Positions 1 through 9,966 of a DNA stretch of 64,000 nt are shown piece after piece. The notes under the pieces were generated by a model. It saw only the letters and a program-made list of their open reading frames with translations, was not told the origin of the DNA and made no database searches. Numbering within the stretch: the first letter of the stretch is position 1; each line of letters begins with the position of its first letter. A program made the position numbers and the translations under genes. The stretch comes from Coptis chinensis (Eukaryota > Streptophyta > Magnoliopsida > Ranunculales > Ranunculaceae), in NCBI GenBank assembly GCA_015680905.1, contig CM027384.1, positions 78,773,501-78,837,500 of the forward strand, read 5' to 3'.

Positions 1-1664
1 GAGATGTACTTAGGTCTACCTACTTTTCCCAGCGTAATAATAAAAGCTTGAAAGGAGACGTTACTAATTCATACGTCCGTACATAAAGTATGTGCCATGG
101 ATGACAGAGAAAGCAGTAATGTTGGATTCCCATTGTAACGAGCATGCTATACACCTTTGATCCAGATCCCAGACCTGATGAAGAAACAAGTTATTATCCT
201 CCGCCATAAGTATGGGAAGAGAATAACTTTTCCAGTTTGTAAAGATATGATTAAGTTCAGTAGTTCATGTGTAGACAAGTATTGAGAAAATCCACTCATC
301 ACTTCATTCCAGAATCCAGATATCCCACCAAATGACCAAAGCCAACTAGTCTATTTTCAGAATAAACGGATAGACACAAACAAAACCAGAGGATTCCAAC
401 TTATCAAACCAACAACTCATTGTTTCTTTAAAACAGAAGAAAGAAAAAAGAAACATCACAGGTCTCTTAGGCAAGCCGAGTTTTGGGGAAAGCATATGGT
501 CAGAATCGCAAGCAATAGTTAATAGCATGTTCGGTGTGATTATCTTATTTATATGTACCAGTAGCATATACTTCTCCTAGAGCTTCCGCACAGATAGAGA
601 CAGTGGTGGGATATACGCTAAAATGCAATCATCAATTACAAAAACAGGTGTAGTTGATATACATGTCTTCATCAGTTTCCTCTGTCCCTCCCAAGCCCAT
701 CTCCTTAACATACAATTTAGGTAGCTTCAACATATTTATGTTTTAAGGAATAACTGAATAAGTACACGTAGTCAACCTACTTTTGTGAATGAGAACATAC
801 GTGTCTTCACCAGACTTTTATGTCCTCAATAAGGTTATATCTTAGTTAGAGAGGGATTTAACAAATATTAAAAAGTAGGCAGATAAAAAAAAATACAGCA
901 TCCAAATGTAGGAAGGTAAAACAAATGACTCAACAACTAACAAAAATAAACAATCAATACCTGGATAGCATTATTATTTGAGACGCTCACTAGAAAACCT
1001 TTGTTCTGTAGGAACTGTGGGGTAAAAAAAAAAAAAGGTGCATTTAGTAATAGTAACAAGGCACTTTCCCAGAAAAGAACACAGCAAACGAACTTCTTTA
1101 CACATTTAGAACTAAAGGATTTAAAAGTAGTGAACAGACAAAAAGAAAGAAGAATCTTTAAGTCTTCCGAATCACTGTAATTGTGTATGCTTACAAACCT
1201 CTAAACTTTTGTAAGGCAACTGATGTGGGGATATGAAAAGCCCTTGAATACTATCACCACCCATCACTTTTATCCTCCCATCCCTGCAGTAAAACAAGCA
1301 ATAAAAAAGGTTAATACATAGTGATAGGATAACTAACAAGGCAAAAGAAAACTCACAGTGTTCCAATGGCCATAAGCCCCTGAATAGGATCAAAAGCAAG
1401 TACCGACGCGGTAGATGGAATCCCATAGTGAAGCAAAATGCGTGGGTCCAAATCCATTGGTGCTACACTTCCCCGTCTCGCATTCTTTCCTCAAGAAAAA
1501 TTCATACATGCAAAATAAACTCAACAGATTATCATCATAACTTAACATTTCCACGTACTCAAAATGACATTATTTTGCAAAAAAACAATGATTACCTGAG
1601 AAGAGGAAGATGAAGGAGAGAGATTATTATTAGTGACTTTTTGCAGCAGGCGTTTGGCGAACAT
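1..1664 (-). CDS. Tomosyn/DAW1-like WD40 protein, 5' part (runs off left edge)
   Basis: Five N-terminal exons can be read on the minus strand: 1664-1596, 1484-1357, 1283-1199, 1014-961 and from 174 leftward. Each junction has AG/GT ends and keeps the frame. The protein starts MFAKRLLQKV, followed by a serine-rich stretch, then DLDPRILLHYGIPST, LAFDPIQGLMAIGTLDGRIK, a GGD-IQGLFISPHQLPYKSLE segment and a VWDL-QRCIACSLQWESNITAFSVI segment. This is the first WD40 blade of the plant lethal(2)giant larvae/tomosyn family, closest in memory to Arabidopsis DAW1. Animal and yeast members bind SNAREs and tune exocytosis; the plant role here is inferred. ATG 1664-1662 is chosen because it opens the family N-terminus. 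In the last visible exon the frame meets TAG about 15 bases after the FMY motif (near 80). This is either a frameshift or a missed donor, since GTATGA follows at about 72. The rest of the protein lies outside the window, so intactness is unknown. Confidence 0.72.
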
Positions 1665-2168
1665 TGCTAATTAATTTGTTTAGATTAATTACGCTTCATT
1701 TCTCTCGCTTATGTTTGTGTTTTTTGTTTCCTAGGGATGCGTGTTGGGCAAGGAGATGAGATGGGGTTGTTGAAACTTGAAACTGTAGAATAGACCGGGG
1801 TTTATTGGAACAAGAAATGTTTATTTAAGGAAATGAGGCCGGTAATACCCATTTTAACCCTGATGTTTAATGGGCTGGACCTTACCTTTCCGTCCTTCTG
1901 TTGATGCCCCACCAGGTTCTTTTCGGTTTCGAATATTTTTGCTACAACAATTCTGCATTCTTTGACTAAACATGGTTAACTAATTGAGCCATGGGCAGTG
2001 ACTGAGCCAGGATTCTAAGTCAAGGTGCGAGATTATGTGCATACTCCATCCCACAAAAAAAAAAAAAACCGTATGCAATTTTTTTTTTTTTTTTTTTTTA
2101 TCAAAAGATTAAAACAATAAAAATCAACAAAATTATGCATTTATTTTAATTCACAAAATTAGAATGCA
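1665..2168. other. Upstream region of the WD40 gene
   Basis: No coding region was recognised. It must hold the promoter and 5' leader of the minus-strand WD40 gene, but no convincing TATA box was seen. A T-run lies at about 2,079-2,099, and an A-run at about 2,056-2,068. Confidence 0.4.
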
Positions 2169-2176
2169 TTAACTAC

Positions 2177-2839
2177 TAGGGCTGGCAATGGGTTGGATCG
2201 GTCCGGATATAGGCAAATCCAAAACCGATCCGCTTTTCAACAATACAGACCCAGAACCGGATCCGACCCGAACGGATATTTGAGTTAGAGAACCAGAACC
2301 GAACTGAAAACTTTTTTTTTTTATTTCGGATCCGATCCGATCCGTTCCGAACCAATAAGCTCAATTTCAACCCGGTGAACCGAGTTTTTAATAATTGGAT
2401 CCTAATTTTCGTTATATAAATATTAAATAATTTTTTTTGCTAAACACAAAAACAATATATACAAATAAAAAAGGCATAATGAATGATTTGAAATCCAAAT
2501 TTGTAATAGAAACCATCTTTTTATTATGTAAAAAAATATCGTAATATTACATATGTATTTTGCATATCTTATTTTGGAACTTTAAATATTGCAATGTTGT
2601 ATAAGGTAATAGAAATATATGGTGGAGGAAAATTAGAAAGAATAAGACTAAAAATTTTAATTGGATTAGGTCCATAACGGTTCGGTATATACTTAATCCA
2701 GAACCAATCCAATAAGAGTCCGGTTCTAATTTTCAAGACCCAGAACCGGTCCAATATACTAACTACCTGTCCCAGACCCGTTTTTATTGGTTCGGACTGG
2801 ATCGGGTATCGGTTCTTACCCGACCCATTGCCAGCCCTA
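2177..2839. mobile_element. Non-autonomous hAT element (663-bp MITE)
   Basis: The ends are inverted repeats: TAGGGCTGGCAATGGG on the left, and its complement ending in CCAGCCCTA on the right. They are flanked by an exact 8-bp duplication, TTAACTAC, at 2169-2176 and 2840-2847, which is the hAT hallmark. The interior is rich in GATCCG/GGTTCGG subterminal motifs and has no coding capacity. Transposition would need a hAT transposase supplied elsewhere. Confidence 0.9.
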
Positions 2840-2847
2840 TTAACTAC

Positions 2848-5800
2848 TAAGAATTTAAAATGAACTGATGAAGTTAACTACTTAACCACTTATGTCATTA
2901 ATTTTATACTACTATGTTTATCAAGTGAGCGTATGCGAACGTTCTTGAGTTGGTTTTTTTCAGAGAGGTATAAAATGACTCTCGGCTGATGTTTGTCTGT
3001 TCCCCTCCCCCCTACCAAAAACACTTTCTTACACCTTTTCTCTCCTTCTCTCTTGGTTCACTTTCCTTCTCTCTAATTTCTCATCTAATCTCACCACTCA
3101 ATAACTCATACCACTCACCATTGTTGAGAATGGTACCCACGTCCGCGAATTGAATCAGTTTCTTCTCGTGAGAAACCCGCTTTCTCACTAGAAATTGTGT
3201 GACCAACCCCACAACTTTTGCGTTTAATCTTTTCGATTCATTCTCATGTCGCGTTCCGAATTGGTCTCCTTCTCGTGACAACCCATCGTTTGGTTTCTAC
3301 TTTCTAGTGCTAAAGGTATATCAATAGCTTTTCAATTGTTTTTTATTTCATTTTAATTTTTGGGTTTTCGCCTTTACCCCATTTTTTATTCATTTTGGGT
3401 TTGAAGAAGGGTGACTTTTGAATTAAATACTAACTTTGTTAGATTAGTGTTTAGATTGAAAACATGAGCTCAATTATTAACTTAAAAAAACTTGATTTTT
3501 TTGTTTCATTTGACTCTGCAAGTGGTAAGCTTTTCTTTTTAAATGCATATCATTCGGCCATCCACCTATAATGGAAGTTATTTGTCAAAACTTTCATGGA
3601 TATGATACCCTTCATTCCTTCAATGCTTGTGACATGAAGTGATGTGGTTGCTTACTTAGGTGACAGTAACAAAAGAAAGCCTTCATAGAGCTTAGAAAAG
3701 GAACACTACATTGGTCAGCGGTTTATGCCCATGTCCAAAGTCCCCCCTTCATTCTAAAAAGTTAGTCTTATTGCATTCTATTTCATTTTATGATTGAATG
3801 AGATTTATCGATCGAGTGTGCCCACAGTTTTCGTTGGCTTACTTGAGTCATGTCTGTATCCAATAATTCTAAGCATTATGCAAGTATTATAACTTTAAGC
3901 TGCCCAGTTTTGCTATTGTTCTTGAATTTGATAAAAAACAGCATTCCTAACAAGGGCTTCATATAGCAACTCATAGGAATATCATCTGACATTTTATGAC
4001 GTGATCAAAGGTTGGTTCAGAGACCGTTTGCACAATCTCAAACCAACTCTTAATTGTGCATGTCCCAATCCACATATTACGCTTTATCGGTGACCTTGCC
4101 CTGGCGCTAGGAGAGTACGTGGAGTCAGGCCAAGCATACTCAAGTTGAGCATCTTAAGTGTAGGCCCTTATCTTGAGTTTCATTTGATGTTATTTTAAGA
4201 GGGAGTAAGGGCATATTCAAGTTAAGAGACTTAAGTGTAGTTGTGTGTGCTCCTATCTTGTTTATGTTATTCATATTTTTTCACTGGCGATTAGATATGT
4301 TGTTTTTAGTGCGTGCTCATTGTGTACTTTCAATAATTTAAGACCTTCTTGCTCTATTTCTATTAGCTGTATTTAACATTTACGTTGTGTATATTGTGTT
4401 ACTACTACACCGAGATAATGTTCATTTTCTTTACCCTCTTTTACTGTTAATTTCTTTATTTATCATTCATCCATATTCACTATATACCACCTTTATCTCA
4501 ATATATACCACCTGTTTGCAGGGTAAACTTCTCGATAGGCAACTGCTTATATCTGGATTTTAGTACATATATAATTATACTTATTTATTCAATACATAAA
4601 ATAGTTAATAACTTAGTATATAATACTACTGTTTGTGAGATTTTTCATCTGGGTACACATCTATTTTAGGACTCGTTTCTTGTACTTGTACTTGTACTTG
4701 CACTGTTTCTTGATTGTAGTATTGATATGATTGGCTATTGGTTGAGGGTTACCATGGATGTCTGAAAATACTTGTGTGTGTGTGTGTGTGTATGTTGAGA
4801 TATATCTGATCTTGGGGTGTCATGCAGGAACCATGGGAAAGAACAAACAAGGACATCAAATCTAAGGTAAGTCTGCGGCATAAGGATCTAAGGCAGTTGA
4901 GCACTCTCCTTCAAAAAAGAAAACTCATCGACGAAGAGTGATGATCCTCCTTTTCTTCCAACTGATGAGTTTGCTACACCCATATGTCACACACATCCTC
5001 TAGAGTTAAATAAAAGTATAGCGCTATGGCATTAAATGATAGATGCGCTTTTGTAAATGTAGATCTACGGTAGTCTGTATCAGGTTTTAGTCAATTGTAG
5101 TTGTGTCCTCTATACCATTTTTTTGTGTTTAATAATGGGATTAGTGTGAGTCTATGCCATTCGTGATTATAGGCAATGTCATTCGCTAGGTATCCCTAGC
5201 ATGTGTTTAGTAATGGGATTGCTATTCTCTTCATTGATGTTAGACTTATTAGTGATTGCTGCATACAGTGATCTAAACCTCTAGGTACATTTATGGGATA
5301 TTTTTCGTAAGCAGTCTTGTGGACCCTATGAAGAGTTGACTCTAAAACAATTTTCAGTAACATTAGCCACTGTCAATCCACGACGTTGCTTGTCGTGGGT
5401 TCTTTCTATTTCTTGCTAGAGGTTGAAGAAGATTGGTAGAACAATCTTTCAATTGAAAGTCCATTTTCTGAGATAAATTCCATTTGATTGTAGTGAATGG
5501 CCTTCTTTTGGGAATCATTGCTACATCTAGCACTTGATTGTATGAAGCGTCAGCTATATGTACACAAGTGCCCAAATAGGTCTAACAAATGACTCACTGG
5601 TTCTGAATTTACTGAATATCCAGTATCGCATATTCTAGATTGTTATACTGTGAACTACTCCTCCGTAATTTATTAACATGAGAGGGAGCATACTGCAATG
5701 CGTATATTTGAAGTATATATTATCTTTAGGCACCTAATACTGATTAGAAAATCTTTATACCCATTTCAAAGGACCTAATAAATTCGAAGGACCTGATAAA

Positions 5801-7111
5801 CTAGCTGAGACAACTTGTTATTTCGTTAGTGATTATTGTTGTTATTTTTTGTCTTGCAACAGTAAGATCCAACGCACATTACCCTTGAAATTAACATAAT
5901 AGGTTTTGTATCCTGTGTTGTATAGTGAATTAGCTTAGTGATAATCGAAATTTGATTATATGTACACCGTGGTATAATTTGTATGACCTAGAAGGCATGA
6001 GCAGTTAGTAGCATTTGCACCACACAAGGAATTGATTTTTCTTATCTAGGATTGACTTAAAGCAACGACATGCTTATGAACCACAATGGTTAATTTGTTT
6101 TGTGAGGTTTTCATGTGAAAATTGAGGTTGTGCCAACTATTATGTTGTGTTTCAGAGTTGAACATGGTTGAGCAATAATCTGAGTGTAATTCAGATTTAA
6201 AGGATTCATGGCTCAGTGGCAATACAACTCTTTAAAAAGCGTCTAGTCTCTTTAACGGTTGATTTGTTTATATAGGTCTTAAGCATTTCAAGATAGCTTT
6301 TCTGCAAATAAGAAGGAGCAAGTGAACATCAATTGTTCGGTACAATGATGAAGTTGAATTTTGAATTATTGTTGTGGTGTCAAATTTGGAATCTGAAAAT
6401 GTGGTGATGGACTTGCAAAGAGGCCTTGCACCAAGAAATACAACTTCTTTGCATAGACAATTTGGTGATGGACACCGCAAAGAGGCTTTGCACCTAGAAG
6501 TGCACTAATGCATAGAACATGTTTAGCTGCCTTTAATTGTATACGATTGCATAGATCAATATCCCAGAAAGACCCAGATGCAAAGCTTCAACTGAATAAG
6601 TTCTTTCGCTCATATTGTATTTGAGATGCACTCTAAAAGTGTTAGGACCACATCCTCTTTCCCAGCATCCATATTATTGTTATTATTATTTTTTTTCCTT
6701 TTTTCCTTTTTTTTTTTTTTAAATTTCTTTCATATGTTCATGTTTTTTTTAATTGATGTACAGACTACAAAGAATGCGCTTCAGTGAGAAGTTCAAATAA
6801 TTGGTTGATCAAGTTTTGTACTTGAGCACTGCGCCCAATTCTATGTCAGTGTCATTTTGTGGTGCTGATTTGAGTGATTTCAATCATTTTTTTTTATGTC
6901 TCCTTTAACTGTTTTAGCGTATTAGCGTATTGGCTATAAAAACAAACCATCAAACCATCATATGGCGTGGTTAAGAAACTGATGCAATGAGCAAAAAATC
7001 AGGCTTCATAGTAGATTTCTCATTAACATTATATAGAACCGAATTGAAAAGAAAATTGAATATAAAATATTGACTGCAGCTTCGCTCACGCCCACTGCTA
7101 TGCAGTTATTC
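2848..7111. other. Long stretch with no recognised gene
   Basis: No conserved protein was recognised. A pyrimidine-rich stretch at 3,000-3,315 followed by GGTATATC could be a transcribed leader with a splice donor. At 4,829-4,865 a short AG-flanked segment (GGAACCATGGGAAAGAAC) ends in AAG/GTAAGT and is followed by a lysine/arginine-rich reading at 4,890-4,940, so a decayed or non-coding spliced transcript on the plus strand is possible. A related 50-60-bp pair (...GTTGAGCATCTTAAGTGTAG) lies at 4,130-4,250. The rest is AT-rich and featureless. Confidence 0.3.
4773..4791. repeat. (TG)n microsatellite
   Basis: Nine uninterrupted TG units followed by TATG. Likely length-polymorphic. Confidence 0.9.
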
Positions 7112-7200
7112 TAGTATATATCTACATAATAGTCCACAAGTCTATAACAATAATTCAACAAATTGTTAACTTCCTATAATGTTATAAGTCTATATAACCC

Positions 7201-7758
7201 TACTATCATATGGAAAAAACTATAAAAGATTAACATTGAAAATAAAAAATTATTTTTATTTTTATTATTTCTTTTTAAGTGGAAATTTGATTGATAATGA
7301 TAACGAGTTTTACAAATAATTATGACAAATGTGCAACAAGCTGCCGCAAATCATTTATGAATTTGTTTTTTGTTTTTTGTTTTGGGTGTCTGACGTTTGT
7401 TTAATAATTGAGAGTGAAAGAAAAGAGGGAAAGTTTACGGGTTTGTTATGGGTGATTAGAATTATACAAATTGACTACTATCATATGGAAAAAACTATAA
7501 AAGATTAACATTGAAAATAAAAAATTATTTGTATTTTTATTATTTCTTTTTAAGTGGAAATTTGATTGATAATGATAACGAGTTTTACAAATAATTATGA
7601 CAAATGTGCAACAAGCTGCCGCAAATCATTTATGAATTTGTTTTTTGTTTTTTGTTTTTTGTTTTGGGTGTCTGACGTTTGTTTAATAATTGAGAGTGAA
7701 AGAAAAGAGGGAGAGTTTGCGGGTTTGTTATGGGTGATTAGAATTATACAAATTGACT
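7201..7758. repeat. 275-bp direct tandem duplication
   Basis: The sequence starting TACTATCATATGGAAAAAAC at 7,201 repeats from 7,476, nearly identical to about 7,758. The second copy has a few extra TTTTTTG bases in its T-rich tract. The inverted copy B has only one unit, so the duplication arose in this copy. Confidence 0.9.
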
Positions 7759-7786
7759 AGTTGGGCGGCCTTTGGCTATTTGTTTA

Positions 7787-8208
7787 ATGCTCTGTTTGGT
7801 TCGATGTATTTACATGCAATTGCACCTAATTCCATGTAACCACCCACAAAACAGTGTTTGGTAGCAAAATGCAAATAGGCGGTTGATGCAACAAGTTGCA
7901 ATTATATGCACTATATAAGTAGTTTCCATGACATCTACTTGCAGCCAAAAAAGTTGTGTAAATAGATGCAAACACAATAGAGGTGCTTTCTCTTATTTAA
8001 GATGTGAAAAAAAGTAGTGGGATAATATAACTAACTTTATAAGATGTGAAAAAAAATAGTAGGATAATATAACCAATTTTACATCCATTTGTCTTGGGTT
8101 TACCAAACACAAGTAAATTAGATGCAATGCAATCAGATGCAATACAATCACATGCCATTTGCAACTATTTGTCATTTGCAAGTCGGTACACCGAACCAAA
8201 CAGAGCAT
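7787..8208. mobile_element. PIF/Harbinger-like (Tourist-type) MITE
   Basis: A 422-bp element with inverted ends ATGCTCTGTTTGGTTCG and CGAACCAAACAGAGCAT, flanked by TTA at 7784-7786 and 8209-8211. The inverted copy of the host repeat (near 25,690) reads straight through this point as an unoccupied site, which confirms both the boundaries and the 3-bp duplication. The interior is made of GATGCAAT/ATGCAATTGCA-like motifs and is non-coding. Confidence 0.85.
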
Positions 8209-8500
8209 TTAGTCTCAGGATCTTATCAACCCATCAAACATTCAAATACACATTTATCTCTTTTAATAGTTTTAGACTCAAAATAAATGATAAATGATAA
8301 TTTTGTAAGGGCAAAAAGAGAATTAAAAAAAAAATAGTTTATTGGAATGTTTTTTATTTTTTTTTTTTTTTTTTTTTTTTTTTGCGAGTCCTTATAGTTT
8401 GAAGATTTTTCTAAATAATTAGTTATGTGGTAGTGAAATTTTTCTAAAATCTCAAAATGTGTGACTACTCCCACACGCAACCCTATATTCATCTATGGGC

Positions 8501-9920
8501 ATCGGTGTATAATGAAGGCTTGATATATAATTTATATAAAACTGAAAGCGATTTCTGTTTATTTATACGGCTATACGCACACCTCTTTGTCATATTATGT
8601 TCTTATCAAGAATCCAAGTGTTGATTTAGCAGAAGAAAATTTAGACACGCACAACTGAGATATACTTATATAAGATGTTATTTGACACGCATAATGCAAT
8701 GCTACAATAAAAACAATTGATGGAAAATAGACTTGGTTAACTTGTGGTTATAATTTGAAGGGGAATACGAACGCAACACTGATGATTAATATGTTCAAAC
8801 ACAATCAGAAATGAGAAGATTATGATTGTGCAACAGCATATGGGTCTACATGGTCTACAGGGTTTGGCAAGTTTGTTTAATACTTTAATCCATACAGCAT
8901 TTATATGTGTGCAACACATCATCATATATGAACACGTTACACATGAAAAGGTAGATTGAATGAAATAATTTAATTGGAATTAACATTCTGTTCTTCACCA
9001 GAACTCGTCACGTATGGGCCTAGTGTCCTATACATAATTCTGAAAAATCTGTATGAGACCGTCATAGACACCATGGGAGAAGCATTTCCCCATAAACAGG
9101 GCGGCAGTCTTCCATTCATGATTCAACTGCAAAACTAAGAATAAAATTAGTTGTACCATGATTTCATTGTGCACGAGCAACAGTTCCTCAACTCCTGTCA
9201 GCTGTTTCAGTTTTTTCAAATTGAACCCATACAAATTTCAGATAATTTCTACTGTTACTGCATAGAACACATGCGATAGGGCGAAAGATTAGAACCAGGA
9301 AAAGATGAATTTTTAGCACCAAATTTCCAACATTTGATTTGTTGTTCATGTATATCAACTGATTAATAAGTCAAAAGATTAATAATCCAATGAGCATGCA
9401 CTTACATTTGAGGCCAAATGGACGATTCATTTTAGATTAAGGCTGCATTTGGCATTGTTGAAATTGTTAAGTAGGTTTTGCTTTGAATCTGTAATACAGA
9501 CTACAGTTACATCTAAATGTATACCATCCCTTATTGAACTCGATCAAATCCTTCAATCTCACTCAAATGTTCAAACATGTATAATCCCAGGAAATTAATG
9601 GGGATCCCAAGGCTCAATGAAACTTCAGTATTAAAGTGAATAAGGATTATATTCATTTGGATGCTATAAGTACGACCATTAACGAAACAGTCGAGATTTG
9701 TATGGTGATCTGAGGCCATGTGATGGTGTCGATTATATTTCTCGCATCTCAATGATCCTTGAGCAGCATCTGAAAGTTGAACAATTGTTTGAATCACAGT
9801 CTAAACTGGATCAACCAATCACTAAAAATGGACACATTCATCTAAATTTAGGTTGACGTAGACCAAGATAGCTACATCAATGGAATGCCTTTAAATACAA
9901 AAGAAACAAAAGCCACCGAG
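8501..9920. other. Intergenic stretch with possible unidentified exon remnants
   Basis: No known protein was recognised. On the minus strand, about 9,018-9,260 contains two exon-like pieces. One reads FNLKKLKQLTGVEELLLVHNEIM. The other, after TTTTGCAG, reads LNHEWKTAALFMGKCFSHGVYDGLIQIFQNY and then a stop; an upstream TATGCAG acceptor also fits. They look coding in character, but the family is unknown to me and no complete gene can be built. Confidence 0.25.
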
Positions 9921-9928
9921 TATAAAAC
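9921..9928 (+). promoter_or_regulatory. TATA box of the dioxygenase-like gene
   Basis: TATAAAAC lies about 40 bases upstream of the ATG at 9,967, followed by a pyrimidine-rich CTCTCCTCAGCTCCCTCTCTCTG leader. This predicts a very short 5' leader. Confidence 0.55.
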
Positions 9929-9966
9929 ACACATTTTTCTCTCCTCAGCTCCCTCTCTCTGTCAAC

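Larger units (their letters stand above)
7112..8500 (+). repeat. Dispersed repeat family, copy A
   Basis: This segment matches, in opposite orientation, 25,318-26,080. Shared landmarks in order are the AGTCCACAAGTCTATAAC block, CTATCATATGG, AACGAGTTTTACAAATAATT, TGCAACAAGCTGC, GGTGATTAGAATTATACAA, GGCTATTTGT, a long T-run, and CTTATAGTTTGAAGATTTTT. Copy A has two changes absent from copy B: an internal tandem duplication (7,201-7,758) and a MITE insertion (7,787-8,208). No protein is encoded. The superfamily is not recognised: no clear terminal repeat or target duplication of the whole unit was found. Confidence 0.7.

Noticed and set aside
4930-4975. Box C/D snoRNA-like GTGATGA...ACTGATGAG
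   Set aside because: The boxes are too close together and there is no terminal stem.
7070-7118. Possible Helitron 3' end (ACTGCA...TGCAGT stem then TTATTCTAG before T)
   Set aside because: The loop is too long for a typical Helitron hairpin, no matching TC 5' end was found, and no Rep/helicase coding is present.
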